In this document: piece after piece, positions 42,160 to 52,230 of the stretch
Position numbering within the stretch: the first letter of the stretch is position 1
Layout: each line of letters opens with the position of its first letter
Source of the DNA: Prochlorococcus sp. AG-355-J09
GTDB lineage: Bacteria > Cyanobacteriota > Cyanobacteriia > PCC-6307 > Cyanobiaceae
DNA length: 64,000 bases
Reading direction: 5' to 3'
Assembly (NCBI GenBank): GCA_003278735.1
Contig: QCDO01000008.1
Span: 1 to 64,000, forward strand
Notes under the pieces: generated by a model
Database searches by the model: none
The model's input: the letters and a program-made list of their open reading frames with translations, nothing else
Told to the model about the DNA's origin: nothing
Made by a program: the position numbers and the translations under genes

Positions 42160-42369
42160 ATGAACTTTGAAATCAACGATAAGGTAAAGTTGATTGGGCC
42201 TGTCTCTTACTTGAAGACTTCTGATAATATGCCGATGTTAAGACCACCTGATCTTGTGGCAATTGATGAAATTGGAGAAATCCTATCAATCAAATCCCCA
42301 GATACTGTCGAAGTAAAGTTTAGGAGAGGTTCTTTTTTAATTGATATTGATAAGATTGAGAAAAACTAA
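42160..42369 (+). CDS. sipA: SipA, regulator of the NblS/Hik33 sensor kinase (DUF3148)
   Basis: The 69-residue protein has the SipA layout: a small SH3-like beta-barrel with NDKVKLIGPVSYLKTSDNMP, the conserved PMLRPPDLV and VKFRRGSFLIDIDKI. In cyanobacteria SipA binds the NblS (Hik33) histidine kinase and affects photosynthesis gene control. It diverges from ftsH and is followed, convergently, by the M16 peptidase gene, with one base between the stops. Confidence 0.8.
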   Translation: MNFEINDKVKLIGPVSYLKTSDNMPMLRPPDLVAIDEIGEILSIKSPDTVEVKFRRGSFLIDIDKIEKN

Positions 42370-42370
42370 C

Positions 42371-43603
42371 TTAAAAGTTTTTGTTCCACCTATTAGAAAT
42401 TTCTAAACATATTTTTTTATTACCCGAAATACTCAGAAAAGGTTTTGAAAAATACTTACAAAATAACTCAAGAATATCAAAGGAAGATATTTCCTCTAAT
42501 TTTAAATTTAAATTGATCTCAGAAATAGGTGAAACACCAAAACTAATTAATTGTATCTTTCTCTGTAAAATTTCATCTAGTGATTGATTCCCTAATAGAA
42601 AAGAACCTTTTAGTTTTTCTTTCGCTAAAAATATTTCAGCATCAGTCAACGGATTAAAAAGTAAATTCTTCCAGAGTGTTGATAAAAGTTCAAAAGCCAA
42701 AAGTGCTTGATTATTAGATACGGATAAATAAATTAAGAATGGGGCATTCCCACGTCTAATAGGATAATAAACACCTAAATCGTAAGTGATACCATGTTTT
42801 TCTCTAAAAAGTTTAAATAAAGCAGCGCTCATTCCATAAGATAAATATGACTCCAAAACTTTAAGAGGCAAATATTCACTACTTCTTCGCGAGCAAGTTT
42901 GGTCTCCTATCATTATTATTGTTTGATTTGAATCATTATTATTGAAATCAAATCTATTGTTCGGATTTAAATCATGATTTATGTTTATTGATTTTTTTTC
43001 TAGTGTTTTTTTTTCTAATGTTTTTTTTTCTAATGTTTCTATACTTTCTCCATTTATTTCTAAATTATTTGAAATTAAATACTTATCTCGATTTTTGAAA
43101 TTTTTAAACTCAAGCAAAATATCTTCATAGGTAATCTTTGAGACATCACTTCTATTTCCATTTATATTAAAGGCATAAGGATGATTTGAGTAAACAATTC
43201 TTTTCCAGTTTTCAAAACAGATATTAAATGGATTCTCTTTATCTTTTTTTAAAGTATTAATTAAGGATTTTTTTACTTTTTGAAATTCAATTTCTAAGAG
43301 AGTTGGTTTATTAATTATTAAATCTAATAAAGGGAATAATTTGTTGAAATGTTCATTTAGGGATTTGATACTTATTGAAATACCATCTTCAAATACTTCT
43401 TGATTTAATTCTGCTCCATAGGACTCAATATATTCCGAAAGAGTGAAATTATTAAAACCCTCACATCCTCTGGTAAGCAATGAACTAAGGATCTTGTTTA
43501 TACCTTTTTTACCAATTCTATCCAAATCACTGCCTCCTTTAATCCAAACTGAAGCAGTTGAAAAATTCCTTTTTTTATTATTTAAAAAATATCTTTTTAA
43601 CAT
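42371..43603 (-). CDS. M16 (insulinase-type) peptidase subunit without zinc motif
   Basis: The 410-residue protein has the M16 fold (SVWIKGGSDLD-like opening ASVWIKGGSDLDRIGKKGI; ILSSLLTRGCEGF) but has no HxxEH motif, so it is the non-catalytic partner of the upstream peptidase, as in mitochondrial-type processing peptidase pairs. Between the two halves lies an unusual repeat linker (TLEKK three times), encoded by A-tract repeats. It overlaps the start of its partner's end by seven bases. The substrate is unknown. Confidence 0.85.
   Translation of the reverse strand: MLKRYFLNNKKRNFSTASVWIKGGSDLDRIGKKGINKILSSLLTRGCEGFNNFTLSEYIESYGAELNQEVFEDGISISIKSLNEHFNKLFPLLDLIINKPTLLEIEFQKVKKSLINTLKKDKENPFNICFENWKRIVYSNHPYAFNINGNRSDVSKITYEDILLEFKNFKNRDKYLISNNLEINGESIETLEKKTLEKKTLEKKSININHDLNPNNRFDFNNNDSNQTIIMIGDQTCSRRSSEYLPLKVLESYLSYGMSAALFKLFREKHGITYDLGVYYPIRRGNAPFLIYLSVSNNQALLAFELLSTLWKNLLFNPLTDAEIFLAKEKLKGSFLLGNQSLDEILQRKIQLISFGVSPISEINLNLKLEEISSFDILELFCKYFSKPFLSISGNKKICLEISNRWNKNF
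42993..43036 (-). repeat. 15-bp repeat with long homopolymer A tracts inside a gene
   Basis: Three copies of the unit T8-9 plus CTARTG occur on the plus strand (runs at 42993-43000, 43007-43015 and 43022-43030), equal to A8-9 runs in the coding strand. They encode TLEKK repeats. Such runs are prone to slippage, which would shift the frame, whereas loss of a whole 15-bp unit would not. Confidence 0.8.
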
Positions 43604-44847
43604 TTACCAGGTGATGCAATTAAAGTGAATTTTTCTCCACGAATATATTCTATGATCTCTTTGAAGTTATCCAAGTCATTCCAATATTTTAAATGACTCT
43701 CTAAATTATTGATTGAAGATTTTCTCCCCCAAAGAAGTTCATTTCCAAAGAATGAAGAGAGTTGTGTAGATGTCTCTAAGTTAAAGATATAATTACTTTT
43801 CACAATATTTATTGCTTTTTTTATTTCATCCAAAGCCAAGTCTTCATAATTTGAGATCTCATCGATTGTTTGATTAATTTGCTTTTCTACTAAATCAATA
43901 TCTTTGGACTCACAACTTGCTTCCATTATAAATAATCCGCCTAATTCTCCAGCATTTACTTCAACATATACCGATTCAACAAGATTACTATCTTCTTTTA
44001 AAAATTTAACTAATCTGCTGTTCCTTCCAACAGAGAGTATTGATGCTAATATTTCTAGTCCAATAATATTTTTTTGATCATTTAGGTTTGGGATAAACCA
44101 AGCCATAAATATTCTGGAAAACTCCAAATTATCAAACTTAACTGACTCTCTACCATTCCTAATTCTTAAGGAAGGTTTATTTTTTAGATTTATTAAATTT
44201 GGATTATTTTTTATGCCAGATAGATCACTTTTTTCAAAAATTTTATAAATTTCTTCAGAGAGATTCCCAGCAATTGCAATACAAATTTTTTCGGAAGTGT
44301 AATGTTTGCTATGAAATTTCACAAGGTCATTTATCTCTAAGTTTTTAATACTATTTTCAGTTCCCAAAATCGAATTAGCATAATTCGGACTTGCCCAAAC
44401 CCTTTTCAAAAAATAATTAAATAATCTTTCTTCAGGCTGATCATTTTGTTGTTTTATTTCATCAATAACTACCCCTTTTTCTTTTATAAATTCATCAGGA
44501 TTAAAATCTGGAGCAACGACGATATTTGTCAAAAGAGCAAGTGATTCTTTAAAGTTATTGGGTGGAACTAAGACATGGTAATGTACATCATCATATCCTG
44601 TTGAAGCGTTACTTAATCCGCCTAGTAATTCAATTTTATGGTCAAATTCACCTGGCATTATTTTGTTAGATCCTTTAAAAATCATATGTTCTAGAAAATG
44701 AGCAGTGCCGTTTTTACCAACATCCTCAAATGAAGAACCTGCCTTGCACCAAATATCAATGCTTATAAGCGGCATTTCTTTATTATCCACAAACACACAT
44801 CTAGTTTTGCTTGAATGGGTGTAGTAATTAACATCACCTACGTTCAT
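43597..44847 (-). CDS. zinc-dependent M16 (insulinase-type) peptidase
   Basis: The 416-residue peptidase has the catalytic HFLEHMIFKGSN motif (His50, Glu53, His54) and the downstream E of VVIDEIKQQNDQPEER. It begins VFVDNKEMPLISIDIWCKAG as in the family. It probably forms a heterodimer with the motif-less downstream subunit, acting on peptides or signal or transit-type fragments. The end overlaps the next gene's start by seven bases. It diverges from pcyA. Confidence 0.9.
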   Translation of the reverse strand: MNVGDVNYYTHSSKTRCVFVDNKEMPLISIDIWCKAGSSFEDVGKNGTAHFLEHMIFKGSNKIMPGEFDHKIELLGGLSNASTGYDDVHYHVLVPPNNFKESLALLTNIVVAPDFNPDEFIKEKGVVIDEIKQQNDQPEERLFNYFLKRVWASPNYANSILGTENSIKNLEINDLVKFHSKHYTSEKICIAIAGNLSEEIYKIFEKSDLSGIKNNPNLINLKNKPSLRIRNGRESVKFDNLEFSRIFMAWFIPNLNDQKNIIGLEILASILSVGRNSRLVKFLKEDSNLVESVYVEVNAGELGGLFIMEASCESKDIDLVEKQINQTIDEISNYEDLALDEIKKAINIVKSNYIFNLETSTQLSSFFGNELLWGRKSSINNLESHLKYWNDLDNFKEIIEYIRGEKFTLIASPGKC

Positions 44848-44864
44848 TTCGGTTCTCTCTTTAA

Positions 44865-45613
<749 letters not shown>

Positions 45614-45614
<1 letters not shown>

Positions 45615-46528
45615 TGAAATTAAAAACATTAAAAAATTTATTTATTTATTTTTTATTATTTACACCAATATCTCTAGGTATTGTTTCTTGTTCTGGAAAT
45701 AATAAATCTAGTTCAAAATTTAATGAGGAAATAACTTCAGATTTCATACCTCCTATTACAGCTGTTGCCGCACTTGGTCAACTTTCTCCTTCTGGAGAGA
45801 TTAGACAATTGGCAGCTCCAATAAGTCAGTTTGGCTCTTCCCCGCGAATTGTCGAAATTTTAGTAAATGAAGGAGATTTTGTAAAAAAAGGGGATATTCT
45901 CGCAATCTTTGAAAATGGAGAAAAATTAATTGCTGATCTTGAAAGAAACGAAAATCTAATTAATACTATTAACGAAGAAATTATACTTAAGAAAGATCAA
46001 ATTCAAAGGTATGAGTTAGCTTTGACCAAAGATGTATATTCTTTTGTAGAGTTTTCACGGAGAAAAGATGAATTATTAAAATTGCAAAAACAGAAAATAA
46101 ATCTAATCGGGGATCAAAAAAATATCAAGATAGATCTATTTAATTCAAAACTTAGGAGTCCAATCGATGGTTTTATACTTGGAATAAATACGAGAGTTGG
46201 TGAAAGGCCACAAAATGAAGGGATTTTGGATATTGGTTCTAGTCAAAAAATGGAAGCTTTGATAGAGGTTTATGAATCAGACATCGATAGAGTCTTTATC
46301 TCTCAGAATGTTGAATTGAGCAGTGAGAATGGAGGTTTCCAAAAAAAACTTAAGGGAAAGGTGATTAGGATTAGTCCTCAGGTAAAACAGAGAAAAGTTC
46401 TATCGACTGATCCAACAGGGGATGCTGATTCTCGAATTATAGAGGTGCTAGTAAAACTAGATCAAGATTCTATAAATATCGTTCAAAACTATGCAGGAAT
46501 GAAAGTGATTGCAAAATTTATTCCCTAA
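45614..46528 (+). CDS. devB: DevB-like membrane fusion protein of an ABC exporter
   Basis: The 304-residue protein has an N-terminal hydrophobic segment ending in a lipobox-like IVSC, a biotinyl-lipoyl-like half (VNEGDFVKKGDILAIFEN), a short coiled coil and a beta-barrel domain (KMEALIEVYESDIDRV). It is the periplasmic adaptor of DevBCA exporters, first characterised in heterocyst glycolipid export in other cyanobacteria. In this organism the cargo is unknown. It overlaps devC by one base. Confidence 0.88.
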
Positions 46529-47700
46529 TGAGTTTTTCTTTTTTAAAATTTAGAAAAATACCATTAGCTTGGTTGTTATTAACTAGGCAGCCGTTAAGGC
46601 TAGTAGTTGCCATCGCTGGAATCAGTTTTGCTGGTATTTTGATGTTTATGCAATTAGGTTTTAGAGATGGTTTATTTGACACGAGCGTAACTATTCATAA
46701 ACTTCTAGATGCCGATCTTGTTTTGATAAGTCCTAGATCAAAAAGTTCTATAAGCATGAGTGGATTCCCAAAAAGAAGATTAATTCAAAGTCTCGCAGTA
46801 GAAGATGTTGAAAAAACTGCTCCTGTTAATCTAAATTATTTACTTTGGAGAAATCCCGAAAATCTTAAAACTAGATCAATACTTGCATTAGGTTTTAATC
46901 CCTCCGATTCACTTCTTTTAGATGAGGGATTCTCAAAGAAAGCTTATAAATTGAGAAATCCATCAAGAGTTCTTTTTGACAAACTATCTAGACCTGAATT
47001 TGGACCGATTGAAGAATGGTTCTTATCTGAAAAAAAAGTTGAGACTGAGGTTGCCGGGAAAAGAGTAATTGTTGAGGGCCTCGTGGAGTTGGGACCATCT
47101 TTTGGCGCAGATGGTAATTTGATAACTAGTCGAGAAACCTTCTTACGACTTTTCCCTGCTAATCCTCCTGGCAGTATAGAAATTGGTTTGGTAAAGCTAA
47201 AAAAAGGATCAGATCCTGAATTGATTTCAAGGATATTAAATAACTCACTCCCAAATGATGTTAGGGTTCTTACAAAAAATCAATTTATAGAATTTGAGAA
47301 GAATTATTGGAAAAATAGTACTGCAATAGGTTTTATATTTAGTTTGGGAGCATTGATGGGTTTTGTTGTAGGGTGTGTGGTTGTTTATCAAATCCTTTAT
47401 AGTGACGTCACAGATCACCTCCCAGAGTACGCCACCTTATTGGCAATGGGGTATAGACTTAAGTCTCTCTTCTTTGTTGTAGCTAGAGAAGGGTTTTTGT
47501 TGGCATTGTTTGGTTATTTACCTGCTTATTTATCTGGTCAAATACTTTACTCAGTTATAAGAAGTTCTACTAAACTCCCAATAATAATGGACGCAGATAA
47601 AACTATTTTAATTTTCGTATTAGTTTTAGTTATGTGTATGGGGTCCGCCGCTATTGCAATGCGTAAATTAGTTGACGCTGATCCTGCCGAAATTTTTTAA
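46528..47700 (+). CDS. devC: DevC-like ABC exporter permease
   Basis: The 390-residue FtsX-like (MacB-type) permease has one N-terminal membrane segment (LRLVVAIAGISFAGILMFMQLGF), a large periplasmic domain at about 45-260 and three C-terminal segments (FSLGALMGFVVGCVVVYQIL and following). It matches DevC. It works with the DevA ATPase and DevB adaptor. Thirteen bases separate it from devA. Confidence 0.9.
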   Translation: MSFSFLKFRKIPLAWLLLTRQPLRLVVAIAGISFAGILMFMQLGFRDGLFDTSVTIHKLLDADLVLISPRSKSSISMSGFPKRRLIQSLAVEDVEKTAPVNLNYLLWRNPENLKTRSILALGFNPSDSLLLDEGFSKKAYKLRNPSRVLFDKLSRPEFGPIEEWFLSEKKVETEVAGKRVIVEGLVELGPSFGADGNLITSRETFLRLFPANPPGSIEIGLVKLKKGSDPELISRILNNSLPNDVRVLTKNQFIEFEKNYWKNSTAIGFIFSLGALMGFVVGCVVVYQILYSDVTDHLPEYATLLAMGYRLKSLFFVVAREGFLLALFGYLPAYLSGQILYSVIRSSTKLPIIMDADKTILIFVLVLVMCMGSAAIAMRKLVDADPAEIF

Positions 47701-47713
47701 CAATTGAAGATAA

Positions 47714-48442
47714 ATGGTTAAAGCTAATAAATCAAAAAATAATGTTAAAAACCTTAAAACAGTCTCAATAAATAATTTGAGTCACTTTTATGGAAAAAAT
47801 GAAAATAAAAAACAAGTTCTCAATGACGTTAATTTAAATATTGATAAAGGAGAGTTGGTTCTTTTAAAAGGACCTTCAGGATGTGGTAAAACGACTCTTT
47901 TAACATTAATTGGTGCCTTGAGAACATGTCAAAGTGGAGATTTAACTGTATTAAATAAGCAGTTAAATGGAGCCTCAAGGAAAACACGTCAGATTCTTAG
48001 AAGAAGTATTGGAATGATTTTTCAAGGTCACAATCTTTTGAGATGTTTAACAGCAGAACAAAATGTGCAGATGGGCGCCGATTTAATAAAAGGTTTAACA
48101 TATTTGCAAAGACGTGAAATAGCACGGAATTGGTTGTCAGCAGTAGGATTAGAAGAACATCATAAAAAGTTGCCAAATGACTTATCTGGTGGGCAGAAAC
48201 AGAGAGTAGCAATTGCTCGAGCTTTATCTGCTAACCCAAAACTTTTATTAGCTGATGAGCCCACTTCTGCTTTAGATAGCGTCACAGGAAGAGAAATAGT
48301 AACCCTTTTAAGGAAACTAGCAAAAGAGCAAAATTGTTCTGTATTAATGGTGACGCATGATCCAAGAATTGCTGATATGGCTGATAGGATATTAAATATG
48401 GAAGATGGTAAAATATATAGTGCTCATAGTGAGCTAATATAA
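47714..48442 (+). CDS. devA: DevA-like ABC exporter ATP-binding protein
   Basis: The 242-residue ATPase has Walker A GPSGCGKTT, the signature LSGGQKQRVAIARAL and Walker B LLLADEPTSALD. It shows the MacB/LolD-like pattern expected for DevA and completes the DevBCA set. Confidence 0.9.
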   Translation: MVKANKSKNNVKNLKTVSINNLSHFYGKNENKKQVLNDVNLNIDKGELVLLKGPSGCGKTTLLTLIGALRTCQSGDLTVLNKQLNGASRKTRQILRRSIGMIFQGHNLLRCLTAEQNVQMGADLIKGLTYLQRREIARNWLSAVGLEEHHKKLPNDLSGGQKQRVAIARALSANPKLLLADEPTSALDSVTGREIVTLLRKLAKEQNCSVLMVTHDPRIADMADRILNMEDGKIYSAHSELI

Positions 48443-48460
48443 TTAAAAGTTAAAAATTTT

Positions 48461-48610
48461 ATGTCTAAGAGAAGGAATCTAAAAAAAGAAAAGCAGGAAC
48501 GTAATAGAGCCTATGCTAGAAAATTCAAAAAAAGGAAATTAAGAACTGATGGAAGACCTGATGGTGGAAACGTTACAGGTACAGCAAATAATGGCGGTGC
48601 AGCTGATTAG
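48461..48610 (+). CDS. small basic protein of unknown function
   Basis: The ATG at 48461 opens a 49-residue frame: strongly basic N-terminus (MSKRRNLKKEKQERNRAYAR) and a Gly/Asn-rich, neutral end (GGNVTGTANNGGAAD). It looks like a short RNA-binding or ribosome-associated protein and would suit a conserved picocyanobacterial gene. It lies 18 bases after devA. Confidence 0.5.
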   Translation: MSKRRNLKKEKQERNRAYARKFKKRKLRTDGRPDGGNVTGTANNGGAAD

Positions 48611-48671
48611 GGAATATCTTTTGTTTTTATCTTTTGGAATTCAATATATTATGCATATTTAAGACATAATC

Positions 48672-49583
48672 ATGAATGTAAGTATTGTTATACCGACTTA
48701 CAATAGATTACCTATATTAGAGAAATGTCTATTAGCGCTTGAGAATCAAAAATTAAATACAAATATTAGTAATTATGAAGTAATAGTAGTGGATGATGGA
48801 TCAACTGATGGGACAACCTCATGGATAAATAAAAACAAAGCTAATCTCCCACACGTTGTTCTATTTCAGCAAGAACATGGAGGACCTGCACTTGGAAGAA
48901 ATCTGGGAGTAATTAAATCAAAATATGAAATTATTATATTCATTGATAGTGATCTTATTGTTTTAGACAATTTTATAAATTGCCACGTAGAAAAATTACT
49001 TTCCTCTTGGAGAAAAAATAATAAAAAATGTTTTACCTATGGCTCGGTAGTCAATACATCTAATTTTCTAAATCCTCAGAGTGAAAAACATAAACTGATG
49101 GACACTTCTTTTGCATATTTTGCTACTGGGAATGTAGCGATATCAAAAGAATTGATTTTAAGTGTGGGATTATTTGATACTTCTTTTAGTCTTTACGGTT
49201 GGGAGGATTTAGAACTTGGAGAAAGATTAAAAAAAATTGGGACAAAATTAATTAAATGCCCAAATGCAGTAGGGTTTCATTGGCATCCGCCGTTTAATTG
49301 CGAACAAATAGATTCATTAATAGCTCAAGAAAAAGAGAGAGCAAAAATGGCTTTAGTGTTTTATAAGAAACACCCAAATTTAAGGGTTAGATTTATGATT
49401 CAACTAACTCCTCTTCATAATTTACTTTGGAAAATTCTTTGCTTGGGAGGACTAATCAGTGTTGATAGAATCTTTCCTTTATTAAGATTCCTAGTTAATA
49501 TAAGAAGAAATAGACTTGCACTTGAGATACTAAGGATCCCTCTAAATATGATTTACATTAAACAGTTAACCAATTCAAGATAA
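48672..49583 (+). CDS. glycosyltransferase family 2
   Basis: This 303-residue GT-A enzyme starts VSIVIPTYNRLPILEKCL and has the nucleotide-sugar motif VVDDGSTDGT, the metal-binding DxD as FIDSDLIV and the later GWEDLELGERLKKIG. It transfers a sugar from a nucleotide donor, probably to cell-surface polysaccharide. Its acceptor is unknown. The C-terminal part is basic and may associate with the membrane. It is separated from rpsB by the structured leader. Confidence 0.88.
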   Translation: MNVSIVIPTYNRLPILEKCLLALENQKLNTNISNYEVIVVDDGSTDGTTSWINKNKANLPHVVLFQQEHGGPALGRNLGVIKSKYEIIIFIDSDLIVLDNFINCHVEKLLSSWRKNNKKCFTYGSVVNTSNFLNPQSEKHKLMDTSFAYFATGNVAISKELILSVGLFDTSFSLYGWEDLELGERLKKIGTKLIKCPNAVGFHWHPPFNCEQIDSLIAQEKERAKMALVFYKKHPNLRVRFMIQLTPLHNLLWKILCLGGLISVDRIFPLLRFLVNIRRNRLALEILRIPLNMIYIKQLTNSR

Positions 49584-49636
49584 AAAACTTTTAGAAATAC
49601 GCATCACTTGCTAGAATAAACAAAATAAATTACACA

Positions 49637-49700
49637 CATCTGACAGTTTCGGGTGAATTATTAATATTAATTCCCCGTCAGATGGAGGCTAACCCGAAAC
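49637..49700 (+). promoter_or_regulatory. rpsB leader: H-type pseudoknot RNA element
   Basis: CATCTGAC (49637-49644) pairs perfectly with GTCAGATG (49677-49684). GTTTCGGGT (49646-49654) pairs perfectly with ACCCGAAAC (49692-49700). The order is a-b-a'-b', an interleaved H-type pseudoknot. A small GAATTA/TAATTC hairpin (49655-49673) sits inside. A -10-like TAGAAT at 49612 would start the transcript just upstream. GGAGG (49684-49688) overlaps the structure, 24 bases before the ATG. The b-b' helix is followed by five T, so it might also act as an attenuator. Confidence 0.75.
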
Positions 49701-49712
49701 CCTTTTTAAATT

Positions 49713-50417
49713 ATGGCTGTTGTATCACTATCAGAAATGATGGAAGCTGGTGCTCATTTTGGGCATCAAACTAGACGTTGGAATCCCAAGATGTCTAAGT
49801 ATATATATTGCGCGAGAAATGGGGTTCATATTATTGATCTTGTAAAAACAGCATTATGTATGAACAATGCATATAAATGGACTAGAAACGCTGCAAAAAG
49901 CGGTAAACGTTTCCTATTTGTGGGTACAAAAAAACAAGCATCAGATGTAGTAGCTCAGGAAGCTTCACGCTGTGGAGCTGCATATGTAAATCAAAGATGG
50001 CTTGGAGGGATGTTGACTAATTGGACAACAATGAAAGCTAGGATTGAAAGATTAAAGGATCTAGAAAGAATGGAAAGTAGTGGGTCAATAGCAATGAGGC
50101 CTAAAAAAGAAGCTGCAGTATTAAGGAGAGAACTTGAAAGATTACAAAAATACCTAGGTGGACTTAAGGGTATGAGAAGATTGCCAGATGTAGTTGTATT
50201 GGTTGATCAGAGAAGAGAATCTAATGCAGTATTAGAAGCTAGAAAATTAGATATCTCATTAGTATCAATGTTGGATACAAATTGCGATCCGGATTTGTGT
50301 GAAGTTCCAATTCCTTGTAACGATGATGCAGTTAGATCTGTGCAACTTATTTTAGGAAGACTTGCAGATGCCATTAATGAAGGAAGAAAGGGCTCTAATG
50401 CCGAAAGAAAAAATTAA
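49713..50417 (+). CDS. rpsB: 30S ribosomal protein S2
   Basis: The 234-residue protein has the S2 signatures ([60 protein letters not shown]). First gene of the rpsB-tsf operon. The strongly structured leader suggests feedback control, as is known for S2 in other bacteria, though by an unrelated RNA form. Confidence 0.97.
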   Translation: MAVVSLSEMMEAGAHFGHQTRRWNPKMSKYIYCARNGVHIIDLVKTALCMNNAYKWTRNAAKSGKRFLFVGTKKQASDVVAQEASRCGAAYVNQRWLGGMLTNWTTMKARIERLKDLERMESSGSIAMRPKKEAAVLRRELERLQKYLGGLKGMRRLPDVVVLVDQRRESNAVLEARKLDISLVSMLDTNCDPDLCEVPIPCNDDAVRSVQLILGRLADAINEGRKGSNAERKN

Positions 50418-50461
50418 ATTCCAACTTAAAACTTACTATTCATTATTTTTTATTACTTCAA

Positions 50462-51118
50462 ATGGGAAACATTACAGCAAAACTTGTAAAAGATCTTAGA
50501 GACAAAACTGGCGCAGGAATGATGGACTGCAAAAAAGCACTTAATGAAACCGAAGGAAATCTAGATAAAGCTTTGGAATGGTTAAGAAAGAAAGGCATAG
50601 CTAGTGCTGAAAAGAAATCGGGAAGAGTAGCGGCTGAAGGGTCAATTGGTAGTTATATACATACTGGAGCAAGAGTTGGAGTTTTATTAGAGTTAAATTG
50701 TGAAACTGATTTCGTTGCTAGAGGTGATATATTCCAATCTCTGTTGAAGGATGTTTCAATGCAAGTAGCAGCATGCCCAAATGTTGAGTATGTATCAATT
50801 GATGAAATACCAGAAGATGTTGTTGAAAAAGAAAAGCAGATTGAAATGGGTAGGGACGATTTATCTGGAAAACCAGAACAAATTAAAGAAAAAATAGTTG
50901 AAGGGAGAATAGCAAAAAGACTTAAAGAGCTTGTTTTGCTTTCACAACCCTACATTAAGGATAGTTCTCTAACAGTTGAGGATCTTGTTAAACAAGCAGC
51001 TGCAAAAATTGGCGAAAATATCAAAGTAAGACGCTTTACAAGATATACATTGGGTGAAGGTATCGAAAAAAATCAGATGGACTTTGCTGAAGAGGTCGCA
51101 TCAATGCAAACAAACTAG
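50462..51118 (+). CDS. tsf: translation elongation factor Ts
   Basis: The 218-residue EF-Ts is the nucleotide-exchange factor for EF-Tu. Its diagnostic segments are [18 protein letters not shown] (UBA-like N-terminal), [12 protein letters not shown] and the C-terminal [15 protein letters not shown]. It follows rpsB by 44 bases in the usual operon order. Confidence 0.97.
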   Translation: MGNITAKLVKDLRDKTGAGMMDCKKALNETEGNLDKALEWLRKKGIASAEKKSGRVAAEGSIGSYIHTGARVGVLLELNCETDFVARGDIFQSLLKDVSMQVAACPNVEYVSIDEIPEDVVEKEKQIEMGRDDLSGKPEQIKEKIVEGRIAKRLKELVLLSQPYIKDSSLTVEDLVKQAAAKIGENIKVRRFTRYTLGEGIEKNQMDFAEEVASMQTN

Positions 51119-51122
51119 TCAC

Positions 51123-52208
51123 TTGAATGATTTGAATAATTTCAATAATTACATATATATAGATAAAATTAATTCTCAATTAAAGAGAGCAGACATACAA
51201 AAAAGAATACTAACTAGAAATATCTATAGGAGATATGAACTTTATCTTAATCTAGTAAGAGATCTACTTTTCATCTCTGTAGAAAAAGGCCTCAATCAAA
51301 TATATAGTCATTTGACTATTAATGAAAATTTCTTAAATGAAAATGAATTCTATAATCTTTTTGAAAAAAAAATAAGTAAATTAATATTTACGAATTTGCC
51401 CTTTTTAACAGTAGAACAATTAAAGATAAATGAAATTGAAAAAAATAAAAATAAGGAAATTAATTTTACTATTTTTGATAGTTCCAAAAAAATAAAGGAT
51501 TATCAAAAAGAAAAATTTCAATATGAAGATAGTTTTCAATTAAAAGAATCCACTCAGTTCGAGATTACTGAAGACTTTTCAAATACTTCTGAATATTATC
51601 AAGCTCATAATTATGAGAGATTCGTATCACTTGATTTAGATAATAACCATCATAATAATTATTTATCTAAAAATAATATTTTTGAAAATTTAGGAGTTGA
51701 AAAACAATTTATTTCCTCTTTAATTGAATTAATGGGAGAAGAAAAAGTGGATAAACTAAGACATCAAGAAAAAGAAAATATAAATCAAATGGATAATTTA
51801 CCAAAAAATCAGATTCTTAATAATTTTTCTTTAATAGACAAGTCATTGGAAAATTTATTGTTGAATCTTTCATATAATGTTAACCAAGAATTATTCAAAG
51901 CAAATCTAATAAAAAAGATGATATCCAAAGATTCCTTTGATTACTTGGTACGTAATAATTTTATGATAAAACATCCATATCCTTTTGTTATTAATTTCGA
52001 ATTAAAATTAAATCGGTCATCATTAATCGACAATAATTTTCCAAGCATTTTTTTCTTCAATATATCCACTGTTGAGTTAGAGTTTAAAAATTTAAATCTT
52101 TCTATTCAAAGGAACAAAATAAATGAGCTAAAAAATCAATTTCAGCGTTTGATTAAAAAAGAGACATATTGGAGGCAAAAACAAATAACTTTGAATAAGA
52201 TACGTTGA
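51123..52208 (+). CDS. conserved-looking hypothetical protein in the rpsB-tsf-recG run
   Basis: The frame can be read from 51054, inside tsf, but TTG at 51123 is the more plausible start and gives 361 residues. The product is Asn-, Lys- and Ile-rich, with no signal peptide or membrane helix, and has possible coiled coil near the end (ELKNQFQRLIKKETYWRQKQ). I recognise no family. It may be co-transcribed with tsf and recG. Confidence 0.6.
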   Translation: MNDLNNFNNYIYIDKINSQLKRADIQKRILTRNIYRRYELYLNLVRDLLFISVEKGLNQIYSHLTINENFLNENEFYNLFEKKISKLIFTNLPFLTVEQLKINEIEKNKNKEINFTIFDSSKKIKDYQKEKFQYEDSFQLKESTQFEITEDFSNTSEYYQAHNYERFVSLDLDNNHHNNYLSKNNIFENLGVEKQFISSLIELMGEEKVDKLRHQEKENINQMDNLPKNQILNNFSLIDKSLENLLLNLSYNVNQELFKANLIKKMISKDSFDYLVRNNFMIKHPYPFVINFELKLNRSSLIDNNFPSIFFFNISTVELEFKNLNLSIQRNKINELKNQFQRLIKKETYWRQKQITLNKIR

Positions 52209-52230
52209 AAAAATAACTCTTTTTTCAAAT

